From NCBI RefSeq assembly GCF_037042905.1, contig NC_087258.1:2991001-3055000 (forward strand): a stretch of DNA of 64,000 nt, read 5' to 3'. The DNA is from Lytechinus pictus (lineage: Eukaryota > Echinodermata > Echinoidea > Temnopleuroida > Toxopneustidae). The translations under genes and the position numbers were made by a program. How positions within the stretch are numbered: the first letter of the stretch is position 1; the number at the start of each line of letters is the position of its first letter. Below are positions 21,713-32,851 of the stretch, piece after piece. A model generated the notes under the pieces. That model was not told the DNA's origin. It searched no databases and saw nothing but the letters and a program-made list of their open reading frames with translations.

Positions 21713-22437
21713 CTGAAGGACAAAAAATAAAGGGGGAAAAAAAATCCAAAATGAATGACCATTTACTGTGTGCGGTGTTTCACAAATAATTGCGCATCTT
21801 TGTCTTGCCCTTGTTTAAAGGGGGTACTCTATAGTAGGCCTGCAATTAAATGAGCAAAACACTGAACATTTCGTCAAGTTCTGGTGAAAAATAACGGAGT
21901 TTATTTCATTTAGAACTTCGATGAAAACAAGTGATATGTACAAGGCTTTGGATATTCGTACATACTGTATGGACTGATCATGCTGATGATGCATATCCAC
22001 ACCCCCCCTTTTCTTATGTTATTACTGGTCCATGACTCCTTGTATGTGTATCCATGTAACGAAAGTAGTTACAGCAATAAATATCTCACATATTGGATCA
22101 ATATTCAATCCTAGAAAACCCATCCTGGAGAACAAAATTTTAACAAATTTAATATTTAATGATTTCGTATGATAAAATACAAAATAGCAAGTTTGAAGAT
22201 GACATCGCCAGCTATCTCATTATGCATATTTTGTTGATCCATGAAGAAGATGCATATAGAGATATTTCACCGAAATAATGCAACAGTTTGACATTACATA
22301 ACTTTGTTATTTCTTGTCTGATCTCGATTTTTTTATTATTTTCAGTGTTTTTAAGATTTTCCTTTAAATCATATTATTTTAGGCTGGATGATTGTTGAAT
22401 ACGCGCTTTAATCTGTGTGTCTCATGATGGTCTGACC
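21713..22437. other. Intron 2 of the sulfotransferase, no repeat recognised
   Basis: AT-rich intronic sequence. I see no exon or element boundary. Confidence 0.4.
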
Positions 22438-22692
22438 AGGGGCCCTTGCCGCCCTTATAACACAAAGCTTAAGGCCCTGTCACATCGTTCCGTGCAAGTC
22501 TTGCGGGCGACTTGCGGGTAACTACTTTTGCTACCCGCAAGTCGCCCGCAAGGCTTGCACGGAACGATGTGACAGGGCCTTTAGCATTGATCGTAGAACA
22601 TTTTCCTACGATTGATTCCATTGACTACAATGTGCAATCAGTCGTGAAAATCAGGCGAACAATTCATCGCTAACCTTTGTGTTACGGGACCC
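22438..22692. mobile_element. MITE interrupted by a palindromic MITE
   Basis: The right end GCTAACCTTTGTGTTACGGGACCC is inverted relative to the left GGGG...ATAACACAAAGCTTA. Another small element (22472-22580) lies in the middle and separates CTTA from TTAGC. The ends resemble those of 17237-17398. Confidence 0.55.
22472..22580. mobile_element. Near-perfect palindromic MITE, TTA target duplication
   Basis: Arms of about 50 bp (AGGCCCTGTCACATCGTTCC...) pair with one mismatch around an 11-bp loop. TTA is on both sides (22469-22471 and 22581-22583). A 3-bp TTA/TWA duplication fits the PIF/Harbinger superfamily; the class is inferred. Confidence 0.8.
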
Positions 22693-22765
22693 AGGCTGTG
22701 AAAGAGTCTAGTGGAAATTTGTTCAAGTTCGATGGTCAAGCAATCACCGTTTTGTTTTTAATTTC

Positions 22766-23360
22766 AAAGGTCAAGTCCACCCCAGAAAAAAATATGATTT
22801 GAATCAACAGATAAAAATCAAGCATAACGCTGAATTTTTTTAAAAATCGGAATCGGTTAAATAAGTATGAGTTTTCAAAATTTTGCTTAATTTTTCATTT
22901 ATTCATGCAGTACTCGGTGATATGCAATAATGAAGAAGTCGATGATGTCACTATTTCTTTTGCTTTTATTGTTTGAATTGCAAAATATTTCATTTTTTAC
23001 ATTTTTACAATACAGGCCAGCTTGACTGAACCACACAAATAAAAAAAAACAATGTTAATTCCAAATTTTCTGGAAGGAACAAAACTTTGTTTCAAATGAC
23101 ATTGAGGAAAAAATGAAAATATTTCACATAAAATACAATAGAGAAAGTGAACGTGTGATGTCATCGGAGCCCTCATTTACATAACAACCAACCAGGATTT
23201 GCATATAACTGTTATGTGAAATTAAGAGAAACTTAAAAGTGCCATAACTTCCTTATTTTACATCCGATTTTGATGAAATTTTCATTATTATACTTATTGG
23301 ATTTATCTCTTTTTATTCAAATCATTTTTTTTTTTTGGGGGGGGGGGTAGACTTATCCTT
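22766..23360. mobile_element. MITE with AAAGGTCAAGTCCACCCC ends
   Basis: Left end AAAGGTCAAGTCCACCCCAG and right end GGGGGTAGACTTATCCTT are imperfect inverted repeats. The interior has the TGATGTCAT and TTTTGATGAAATTTTCA blocks common in such elements; a related half-copy with TTTTGATGAAATTTTCAG is at about 36107-36125. Confidence 0.55.
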
Positions 23361-23606
23361 CAATGTTTCAATTTTAGGTGTATTCAAACCCCAGCGGAAC
23401 GATTACGCAGTGTATTTATAATGTTTTCACATAATGGACATTGTGTAATAGTCTTAAACCAGAAAGTTAAATTTTTGATATTCAATTCTCAATAAATTAA
23501 ACATCGTTGTGTATAATGTTAAACATCTACTGTAAGATTCATATATTAAACATCGTTGTAGAAAGATTTTCACGTTTTTAATGTGTGGATTTACTTCAAA
23601 CTCTTT

Positions 23607-23919
23607 GGCCCGTATTCTGAACTCAGGTTTAAATTAAACCCTGGTTTAAAGTTGTGTTTTAACTATGGACAGCCAATTGGGGCACCAATCCCTAGGGTTA
23701 CACATCCAATTAAATAACTCATTTGACACTCAAATTGTTTGGGAATGATAACTGAAGTACTTTAAAGTATTTTTCTTCATTATGAAAGCAAAAAGAAATA
23801 AAATAGTAAATATAAGAAATACACAATATAAACAGAATTTTTGAATTTTTGGTTCCCCATAATTTTAGCACAGAGTTAGACCGAGGTCTAAGTTAAACCT
23901 GACTTCAGAATACGGGCCA
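23607..23919. mobile_element. MITE with GGCCCGTATTCTGAA ends
   Basis: GGCCCGTATTCTGAACTCAG at the left is inverted at the right as CTGACTTCAGAATACGGGCC. Inner blocks GGTTTAAATTAAACC and AGGTCTAAGTTAAACC continue the arms. 313 bp with no open frame. Confidence 0.75.
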
Positions 23920-24469
23920 CTGACCCATACATGACATCAGCTAGTGTTCGCACCGCTACCGAGAACTAATTTTAGAACACATTAAATGCATTAAAGATAC
24001 CAGTTGAATGACAATAAATAGCAGAGCGATCTTTGTCGAAAATTTGTGAACCTGAACAGCAGACCGTCCAAAGTTCTGGAGCTGACGAAATTGCAAATTA
24101 TGTCGTTTGTCCGGAGTCCAGGACGTAACTGCTATTTTGATTCACTAATGTTCGACATAGACTTCTTGGTTGCTCATTGTCATGAATGGCATTTTATTAT
24201 ATTTTTGCGGTCTAATGAAAGAGACTAAAATTGTTTGAGGTATTCCTTTTGACTATGCGAGCATTATAATGTCTAAGGTGGGTTGGGGAGTGCCCTCGAC
24301 GCTAATGAATCGTTTCTAATTTTGCTCAACCTAATCTGACGGTTTTTGGCCAAAAACTGTGTAATGGACGAGTAAGTACTTCTTTTTGAAGTATTCTTTT
24401 CATTTTTTGCTGTTAAGAAAAAGGAAAAAGATGGATCAGAAAAGGCAATCTTGCTCTGACGGACAAATC

Positions 24470-25830
24470 ACTCCCTCCAAACCGGCACCCAAACGAGGGG
24501 GGTCTGGGGGGGCACGTGCCCCCCCTGAGATTTAGTGTGCCCCCCCAGGTGCCCCCCCTGAAAAAAATTGGCAGAGCAAAAAAAAGGGAGAAAGAAAAGA
24601 AAAAAGGAGAAGAAGGAGAAAGACGGAAGAAAAAAGAAGAGGAAAATAAGAGGAGGAAGACGAGTAAATGAAATAATGTGAGGGGAAGACTTGCCAAAAA
24701 AAATCTTTCATGTTACTATATAAAATGTTTGCTTGCGCTTTGCGCCTGTTGTTGTGCCTGTTCGATGAGATTCACATCTTGCTCAATGGGCTGATATGGA
24801 GCAAGTTTTGAAGTCAATATACAAAACATATTTTAGCTCGGACATCGAGCTTTCATTATTTTTTTTTCATTTACAAATTTAAGTGCTCTGTAAAATGTCT
24901 GTTTTATGGTCTACGTATCAACATTTTAAGCTCACGCTGCGTGGTCACATTGTTTGATTTGCCAAGTTCCTATTGTCTTCGTGTATTCCATAAAGTTCCA
25001 TTAAACAAATGTATTCAGAATGTCCAGATTCTAGGTCTAAATCTAAAACATGCGCGATAGCCTGCATGTTCTTTATTTAAAATCTACTTCAATTATTATT
25101 GTCTGCTCACGCTTCACGATCGCAGTATATTAACGATACACAATTAACTATATCCTATTCATGATTTACAAAATATGAATAGAGTGTCCCGCTTTTAGGT
25201 CTAAAATATAAATTTTCTTCCTCTCGCGCTTCGCGCTCGCAAGAATTGTTTAGTTACATACCTATCCCATTTATGAATACAAAAAGTGCTTAGAATGACA
25301 ATTTTTTAGGTCGGAATGTCAAAAAAAAATTGCTCGCGCTTCGCGCTCCCATTATTGAAATATATACCATCTTCGTGGGTAAATGTAAGCAGTCTTTAAC
25401 AGGTCCCTTTTCGATCATGCTAGAACAGTTATTAAAAATTTCTGCTCGCGCTTGGCGTTCGCAGTAATCATGTAGTTACATACGCATCTTGTTCAGGATC
25501 ACACATTACATTGCCCAGAATATTAAATTTTCAGGACAAAATACATGAAAGTTAAAAAACAAATCGCTCGCGCTTCGCGCTCGCACTTTTTATAAGGCTA
25601 ATGAGATTATTTCATGTTTATGTTGTTTTATAAGAATAAAACTATAAAAAGTGACTGATCGGGGAAAATATAGGTGAAGATAATTTCGGAACCCGTCCCC
25701 TATTGGCGAAAGTCGGATCCGCCCTTGTGACACATACACACCCACACCGGAAAAAAAATGTTGCCCCCCCCCTGAAAAATCAAGGACCCCCCCAGTGCCC
25801 CCCCAGGAAAAAAATCCTAGTCGAAGGAGT
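24470..25830. repeat. Cluster of C-tract and CTCGCGCTTCGCGCTCGC repeats
   Basis: The block begins with C/G tracts and a polypurine stretch (24565-24670). It continues with about seven copies of a (CTCG)CGCTTCGCGCTCGC motif (near 24733, 24930, 25106, 25226, 25336, 25446 and 25566) at a period near 110-180 bp, separated by TTTAGTTACATACCTATCC / TTAGAATGTCCA-type spacers. It ends with GGATCCGCCCTTG and C tracts at 25715-25805. It behaves as a loose satellite inside a larger dispersed element. No gene is visible. Confidence 0.6.
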
Positions 25831-26551
25831 ACGTGTCAGGGGAGAGTCGGGCGAGGCTTCTATTGCACGCCCGCTGGACTTCACTGGTGAATTTGACAAA
25901 ATATGCAGATGTAGTTGACGGCCCCAAAGCCGGTTTTTACGTTTCTTTGAGGGTTTTGAGAAGCGTCTAGATGAATAGATTGCGAAAATGTTGGATGAAG
26001 TGTGTCTTAAACTGAAGGAACATGATGAATTCGTCACAACCTGCTCACTTCAAATACGGGGGGGGGGGGGTGGGGGGCCGGGGGGGGGGTGGAGCATTTC
26101 CATTGACGAGTGGATACCATGCGCGACCATGGGGTCTCGAAAAGCACCCAAAACATGTATTTTCCTTATTCTGAAAATGCACCGGCCCTTAACAAGTATT
26201 GGCTTGTGATGAAACCCTACCCTTAACAAGTATTGGAAACAAAACGATACTCTTAGTACAGTGGCAACTATTCCCTGAATTGAACCCCTAAACAAGTACA
26301 GCGATATTTTAATTGTTATGTCACGGACGTCGCACAGTGGGCCAGAATGAGTTGAAAGTGCGCCGAAATTATTTTCCGTGTTATAATTTTACTTTAACAT
26401 GTTGATAAAGGGTAATTTTGGGCGTAGAATCGACTGAACATAATTTAAAGACCATATGACGTCAGTTTGATACCAAATTTTGATTGGCTACTTAAAACCT
26501 CTCTGTGAAAAGAAAAATTGCGCTAAACAATGTGCAGTATAATAAACTTTG
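25831..26551. other. Intronic repeats, no gene
   Basis: A 30-bp G-rich run lies at 26060-26093. Near 26320-26360 is GTCGCACAGTGGGCC followed by AGTGCGCC, which matches in inverse the GGCGCACTTTTG...GGCCCACTGTGCG block at 44490-44525, so both belong to one dispersed family. Between them are CCTTAACAAGTATTGG-type short repeats. No exon seen. Confidence 0.45.
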
Positions 26552-26726
26552 CGACATTAAGTAATAAAGGAGATGGGAAACCAGTTACAGTAATTACAAT
26601 TTTATTACACCAACTTTAGGGCAAACCTCATTTATCGTGCGCGGCCATCGTAAGGGCCGATAAGACATCATCCCTCGCAGAGGGCGACATTTCACAAGAC
26701 ACATCAAATACAATAACATATTGGCG
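26552..26726 (-). repeat. 3' LTR of gag-only element
   Basis: 175 bp, CGACATTAAGTAATAAAGG...ACATATTGGCG on the plus strand. It differs from the other copy near 26597 (ATTA/ATAA), 26642 (GG/AG) and 26678 (CG/CA). With three differences in 175 bp the element is clearly older than the Gypsy-type element at 4861. Confidence 0.78.
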
Positions 26727-26729
26727 CAA

Positions 26730-28254
26730 CCACTTTTCTCTATCTTTCCATTTTAATTAAGTCAACCTCAAACCAAATGGCTTGGGGGACATTTACTTTC
26801 TAAACAATAAATCAATACACTCCTTAAAAAGGTAAAACAAAACTATATCTGTAGATTCTGTGGATTCCGGAAAACATACCGGTAGACCTGCAAGGAAGGT
26901 ATCACATATTAATCAAAGTATTGGCCATTACCATGGTTACTACATAACTAATTAAAAAGAATAATGTAACTTTAGCCTTTATGCAACAAGCGTACATAAA
27001 TAAATAACCAACATCTTATCTACCCTTCTATCTGTAGGCAAAACATATAAATATATAACCAACATATCATCTACCCTTCTATCTCTAGGCAAAACACACA
27101 CTAAATAGCCTATCAACAGGTCCTATATCAAACCAACTAAAACGGGGGAAAACACTAATAGCCGTCCAACATGTATGCTAAAAAGGCTATAACCTGTAAA
27201 ACAGTCAAATTCATGTAGCAACATCAATATTGTCAACACACACTATGAAACAATAGGTTAAAGCATGACTTAAGTATAAAAGCTAAAAAAGGCATCACTA
27301 GATAAAATACATCCATAAACACAATCATTGTGAACACTGCAAATGCTACAAAACTAAAAGGGCATGGCAATACACAATACATTCATAAGTACAACCATTG
27401 TGAACAGTTATGAGCCCATCCACCAATACATACATAAATGTGTCAATACCGAAAAATGTAAATAAAATGCAACTGACATTTTTTTTCTAACGCGAAATAG
27501 AATGCAAATGAATAACATGGCTGCCTTGCATACTAAAGACAAACGATCCTATCATAGTAAGCACATAAACAAGATAATATATTGTCCAACAGTAAGAACT
27601 TGTAAGAATATGGAGGCCCACAAATCCTGCTCAGAAGAAGGCAGTCTTTGCACATACTAGTAATAGCAAGCACTAAACAAAATGTAAAACAAATAGACAA
27701 AGGGTCACATAAAGCAAATAAATTCTGGAATGGGTAAAAGAGAAAAACATGAAAGTGTACAAATTGTTCCAGAAGTAAGGTACAATGGGCACTATCCAGC
27801 ATCCACAGCTCAGCCGTGAAACACGCAATGCCTAAAAGCAAACAAATAAAATATGACAACTAAGAGCAGATTACTGGACTACCATGAACTATGAAAAGTG
27901 AAAGATGTATTTATGGATTGCCAAAAAATTGCTAGCCTAAAATAGCTGATAAAAAGGGGCATTCAGACTCTCACTACACATCCTGATACTAATATCTCAC
28001 CATTTAATAAAAACCAGTATGACATGAATACATATAATTAAAAAACAAGTAATTATAAATATAAAATTACCAACCCATCAATGAGATGGAAATTACCAAA
28101 ATAAACATGCAATCGATAACTTGTAGTCTTAAATAATTTATATGCAAAAGGGGACAATCCATCTAACACCCAAATAACTGCATGGTACCCAATATAACCA
28201 AAGGGATACAATTTATTTAGCAATAATCAAACAATGATAACTTGGTCACTGGTA
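26730..28254 (-). other. 3' non-coding part of the gag-only element
   Basis: AT-rich, with no open frame resembling reverse transcriptase or integrase on either strand. Near-duplicate short blocks (AACCAACATCTTATCTACCCTTCTATCTGTAGGC-like, near 27007 and 27057) show local tandem duplication. Confidence 0.5.
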
Positions 28255-28970
28255 TATTATATTGACAAATATCAGCAAAGGCTGAAAATATATACATGAA
28301 AAACATACACAAATCACATCACAAAAAGGCAAAGAGACAAGGGTGTAACAGAAAAAGAAGAAAACAGAGGAGTCTGGAGTATACTGTGATTACTGTCCAT
28401 ATCAGTATGATGAGCATCAGAATACCAGTTCATATACTGTCATGAATGAGTCCTCTGTATCAAAGTCCATAGATAGGTGTCACTCACATAATGCGATGGA
28501 ACATTAAAACAAAGTCTTTGCCCATCGACGTTCCTAAAAGGGTCTCGTGAAGAAGGGTCATATCAGTCGGCAATCTAGTAAGGGGTCCTGCGTGATTTAT
28601 AGTCAATATCCGTCTTATATTGACAAATATCAGCAAAGGCTGAAAATATATACATGAAAAACATACACAAATCACATCACAAAAAGGCAAAGAGACAAGG
28701 GTGTAACAGAAAAAGAAGAAAACAGAGGAGTCTGGAGTATACTGTGATTACTGTCCATATCAGTATGATGAGCATCAGAATACCAGTTCATATACTGTCA
28801 TGAATGAGTCCTCTGTATCAAAGTCCATAGATAGGTGTCACTCACATAATGCGATGGAACATTAAAACAAAGTCTTTGCCCATCGACGTTCCTAAAAGGG
28901 TCTCGTGAAGAAGGGTCATATCAGTCGGCAATCTAGTAAGGGGTCCTGCGTGATTTATAGTCAATATCCG
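28255..28970. repeat. Exact-looking 358-bp tandem duplication
   Basis: Unit one is 28255-28612 and unit two 28613-28970. Every aligned base I compared is the same at an offset of 358. The unit ends GTCAATATCCG in both copies and the junction is TCCG|TCTTATATTGAC. It lies inside the gag-only element and has no gene. Confidence 0.88.
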
Positions 28971-28974
28971 GAGG

Positions 28975-29337
28975 ACGACCTGGGGGGAAACCAATGTGTC
29001 CTCCAACGGGGTGACATGGCCGACTTTGTGAAGTCATCATGAGGGCAGAAGTGAAGGGCACAATGGTGTCTGGCCACCTGAACTGAGGATCCAACATCTT
29101 GCAGCACCGGGGATCACTGGTAGGACCTGAAGCATCACCGGGGACATCTCCAGGAGAATCCGGGGGTCCACCAGGAAGATCATCGATCCGTAGGATACAA
29201 GGATGAGGAGCCATATGATGATGCTCGGCGACGGTGATGTTGTGCATGAGAGGAACACAAGAAACCTTGACCCCAGGAGTCGAAAGAGGAAGGGCATTCA
29301 GGTAGCACCTACTGTTATCATGCAATGCGTGATCCAA
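28975..29337 (-). pseudogene. Possible pol C-terminal remnant
   Basis: The minus-strand frame from 29337 is proline- and serine-rich and includes SDPRCCKMLDPQFRWPDT, which looks like the tail region after integrase in some Gypsy polyproteins. With gag present and reverse transcriptase absent, a deletion joining gag to the very end of pol would explain it. The similarity is weak and is judged by eye only. Confidence 0.3.
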
Positions 29338-29880
29338 TGACTGACTACGATCTGGTTGAGATGCAGAAACAATATCAGATGAGGAGTCATAGACTGCACA
29401 GTTACTATGGTGTAAAGATTCATGATCAGGAGCCGATGGCTGTTGAGGTGTTATAAGCTCACTGATGGGCTCTGTGGCTCAGTCAGACCGCAGGTCCCTA
29501 TGCTAATGAGCAAAAAGGCCAGATTCATCCAAATCATCTCGTGGCTGAATCCTCCTCCTTGCAAAATCTCGTGATTCGTGAGATTTTCTTTCTCTAAGAA
29601 TTTACCAGTTTTAACCTCAAGTTAAATGAAATATTATTGCACCATCAGATAGAGTAAAAGTTACTCTTTCATATTGGTCATTTATTTTGTATACAATATT
29701 TTGTTAAATAAGTAAATTTCTGGCCTGAAAATGTGCCTCAAAACTGAATTTTCTTCCTCTGTTTTCTTTTGCAAATTGTGCAAAACTTTTTATTTTGAGC
29801 CTCAATGATATCTATATCTCCATAAAGCTGAACTTCTGTACTTTCTCACAATGCCACTTTTGATATGCGGCACCTTTTAA

Positions 29881-30172
29881 TCGGGTCAAGATCACACTTT
29901 TCCCACCAAGCCCAAGGTACAAGACGAGATTTCTGAAATTTTGTACTTGCATGAAATCCAGAGTTCTGATTGGCTGGATAAGGTTCACAGAACAACAGGC
30001 GCGGGGTATTTGAGGAGATTACCACATGGGAAGTGTGACCTTCCCACGAACCAAGGCACTGGGACCGTTGGAATTTGCCATTGTGTGGTCTCTTTGACCA
30101 ATCAGAGTGCAGTATTCTTGTTTTCAAACTGCTTTATGTACTTGGCAAATGAAAAGTGTGATCTTGACCCGA
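29881..30172. mobile_element. MITE with TTAA target duplication (piggyBac-type)
   Basis: Perfect inverted ends TCGGGTCAAGATCACACTTT extend to at least 22 bp on both sides. TTAA flanks the element at 29877-29880 and 30173-30176. It is 292 bp without a transposase. TTAA duplications are typical of piggyBac. Inner blocks (GATTGGCTGGATAAG / GACCAATCAGAG) are a second, weaker inverted pair. It is inserted in the LTR element. Confidence 0.82.
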
Positions 30173-30437
30173 TTAAACCAATTCTTATTTTGAAACCTAT
30201 ATTATTTCAAAGCATACATATTCAGCTTTATCATGATATAAAAATTATTTGGGCTCAAATAAAAATAAAGTGTGAAAATAGCAGCTTTTGTCAGGTGAAA
30301 ATATTTATTTTGTAGCATATTTTAGATCAAAACTTTAACCTATATTACAAAATTTTTGAATAAATCCAAACACATGACCTGAAAGAATGATTCTTCTTCT
30401 TTACAATGGTACCAAATTCATGAAATTCGATGAACAA

Positions 30438-32525
30438 TTAGAGCAGCAATGACCGAATGAAAAGAGATGTTTTGGTCCGCATCAAGCTCATTAAATATGC
30501 AAAACATCTCAAGTCATGAATATCACTTGGATGAAAGAAGCCACTTTCTTGGGACCTGCAGTCTGACTGGGCTATAGGATGTCTGTCTGAGTTAACAGAT
30601 GGTTCCATGTCTCCAAGGACTTCACTCGTAGATGACTGGTCTGCAACGGCAGGATGGGCTCGTTCACGATTACGGGAGTCCGGAGTTGAAACAAGGTACG
30701 ATCGGACAACGCCATCGGAAGCCGAATCAGGTAAGCCTGCAGCAAGCGCATCGGATAGCGGGATAGCCGAAGGACCGTACGGATACGATGGTCCATCACC
30801 GAATGATACTACACGCTTAGCCGGTCGGATAAATACATCATGTAATTCCATGAATGGAATTCCAGCCTGTACAGCAACATCCCAAGACTCTACCACTAAT
30901 CCTTTGAAGAGAAACTGTCTGTTGTCCTTTATGAATGTGAGACAGGTCTCACCTACAATCGCAAGAGGGGAGGAATTGTCAGTAGGTTGAACTGATCGGG
31001 AAGTGGTGGTTATTACAGCCCCAAGATCTTGAACCGTAGAATGTAAAATCAAATTCTCCGTAGACCCACTGACAATGCTGAGACGGACACACTGATCACC
31101 ATGGAAAAGTTCCACAAAGGGAGTCACGGGGGCCTGATTAGGCACAACGATTGAACTAGCCACAGACCTATGTGGCATAATGTGAGGAACTTGGACCTCA
31201 TCTGACTCTGATGAAAGTCCATTGCACAAGTGAGGGTCTCCCTGAAAGGCCGACTCTGACTTCGAGTCATCAAAGCAACCAAGATGTAAATTAGGATCTA
31301 CAGAGGAACGATCCACGGCATACGATGAACAGTCGACATCTTCAGAAGGAATACAGCCTGGAACATGATCATAACCTGGGTCATGATCGACAATCAACTC
31401 ATCGCAGGTATCACTACAAGTCTGGAAATTGGTGTAGCCGAGAATGCTAGCGGCCTTGCGAGCTCGAGTAATCATGCGCCTTTCATGGTCGGGCAAGAAT
31501 GGACAGTCACCAATATGGTGGCGGTAACAATGCCGACTAGCATTAAGACAAAGTGGGCACACAACTTGGTTAACGTTAGGCCTATGATGAACTAAGGCGG
31601 GCCTAGGACTAGTCTGAATCGATGTAGGTGTCATGCTATAACTATCGGTAGCCTGGATATGTTCAGGACTCGACGTATACCGACAGCAAGGTACAACACA
31701 CCGGGCATCACACTTGTGGTCATACTTCATGTCATAATAGGCAGATCTATCATACATCTCTTTACTAGACCTAATACTGATATCATTGTCTCTCGACTCA
31801 TGATCATCGGACACGGCTCGATGATCGGTAAGCTTATGGCTAGTTAAGTGTACGTGTAAAACTCTAATCTGATTCTGATGATATGATTGGCAATGTAGAT
31901 TTAGGCATGACTTTCGTCTGGAATCATCCAACTTATAGCTAACTTGACCACAATGAAAACTGTCATAATCTTCTGGTTCATTCTCATCAACATAACCATC
32001 TTCTTGGTCATTCTCATAATCATCTTCTGGTTCATTCTCAACCTCATAATCATTCTTCTCATAACCATCTTGCTCTTGTTCATTCTCATCACCATACTCA
32101 TGATAATCATCTTCTGGATCATTCTCATAATCATCTTCTGATTCATTCTCAACCTCATAATCAACTTCCGATTCTGGTTCATTCTCATCACCATAATCAT
32201 CTTCTAGTTCATTCTCCACTTCATAATCACCGTCTGGTTTATTCTCATTACCACAATCACGGCCATTATGACCGGACCTGTCACCGACAGGTTCAACATC
32301 TTCCACACAATTAAATCTACTAATTTTATGTGTACTAACGTGTCTGATTTCTTGATTTACTGTGTTAATTCTTGATTTACTAATTGTGTAATTACTTGAT
32401 TTACTAATTGCATGACTAGAAAAGTTAGAAAAGTCTGACAGAGAAGTACAAGAACCAACTTGATTGGGGCGGCCTCGCTCTCGGGCCTGGGGGCGAGGTC
32501 TTGACCTCGGTGAGGGAACAGCCAT
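30438..32525 (-). CDS. Gag/retropepsin-like protein of LTR element
   Basis: A 695-residue frame from an ATG at 32525; the frame is also open upstream to 32660 near the LTR, without an earlier ATG. From the N-terminus it has a basic R/P-rich stretch (SPRSRPRPQARERGRP), a long acidic region of imperfect repeats (YEVENE.EDDYE, DENEPE), and a cysteine/histidine module CPLCLNASRHCYRHHIGDC followed by FLPDHERRMITRARKA, as in the gag of some cnidarian and echinoderm Gypsy elements. Then comes a retropepsin-like fold: LSIVSGSTENLI, DLGAVIT, VVESWDVAVQAGIPFMELHD and the RPAKR tail. The position of the catalytic D-S/T-G reads V-S-G, so the protease appears inactive. No reverse transcriptase follows. 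It is best seen as the surviving gag-protease part of a non-autonomous element. The intact length suggests selection or recent loss. Confidence 0.7.
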   Translation of the reverse strand: MAVPSPRSRPRPQARERGRPNQVGSCTSLSDFSNFSSHAISKSSNYTISKSRINTVNQEIRHVSTHKISRFNCVEDVEPVGDRSGHNGRDCGNENKPDGDYEVENELEDDYGDENEPESEVDYEVENESEDDYENDPEDDYHEYGDENEQEQDGYEKNDYEVENEPEDDYENDQEDGYVDENEPEDYDSFHCGQVSYKLDDSRRKSCLNLHCQSYHQNQIRVLHVHLTSHKLTDHRAVSDDHESRDNDISIRSSKEMYDRSAYYDMKYDHKCDARCVVPCCRYTSSPEHIQATDSYSMTPTSIQTSPRPALVHHRPNVNQVVCPLCLNASRHCYRHHIGDCPFLPDHERRMITRARKAASILGYTNFQTCSDTCDELIVDHDPGYDHVPGCIPSEDVDCSSYAVDRSSVDPNLHLGCFDDSKSESAFQGDPHLCNGLSSESDEVQVPHIMPHRSVASSIVVPNQAPVTPFVELFHGDQCVRLSIVSGSTENLILHSTVQDLGAVITTTSRSVQPTDNSSPLAIVGETCLTFIKDNRQFLFKGLVVESWDVAVQAGIPFMELHDVFIRPAKRVVSFGDGPSYPYGPSAIPLSDALAAGLPDSASDGVVRSYLVSTPDSRNRERAHPAVADQSSTSEVLGDMEPSVNSDRHPIAQSDCRSQESGFFHPSDIHDLRCFAYLMSLMRTKTSLFIRSLLL

Positions 32526-32676
32526 ACAAAGGACTGTGTGTGGGACTACGGCACTGAGGTAGTAAAAAATCGTTACACCTATCACGACACATTTTTGCCG
32601 ACCAACTGGTTGCTCGGGATAGCATGAATCCCATCGGTGTGCGGAGCAGGCAAGGTTCAAATACCAGCTGTCAACA

Positions 32677-32851
32677 CGACATTAAGTAATAAAGGAGATG
32701 GGAAACCAGTTACAGTAATAACAATTTTATTACACCAACTTTAGGGCAAACCTCATTTATCGTGCGCAGCCATCGTAAGGGCCGATAAGACATCATCCCT
32801 CACAGAGGGCGACATTTCACAAGACACATCAAATACAATAACATATTGGCG
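32677..32851 (-). repeat. 5' LTR of gag-only element
   Basis: Second copy of the 175-bp LTR. The leader between this LTR and the gag ATG is short (about 150 bp). I could not match a primer-binding site to a known tRNA end. Confidence 0.78.

Larger units (their letters stand above)
26552..32851 (-). mobile_element. Gag-only LTR retrotransposon in sulfotransferase intron 2
   Basis: Two 175-bp direct repeats (26552-26726 and 32677-32851), differing at three sites by eye, bound 6.3 kb. On the minus strand a gag/protease-like ORF follows the right LTR, and a purine-rich tract (GGAAAGATAGAGAAAAGTGG, 26732-26751) precedes the left LTR. That sets the orientation. Reverse transcriptase and integrase are missing. 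The LTRs are short and do not start TG/end CA by my boundaries, and I could not find a clean target duplication, so the ends may be off by a few bases. Confidence 0.75.

Noticed and set aside
31900-32200. Methionine-rich minus-strand frame (MIMVMRMNQ...)
   Set aside because: Shadow frame of the acidic repeats of the gag-like protein.
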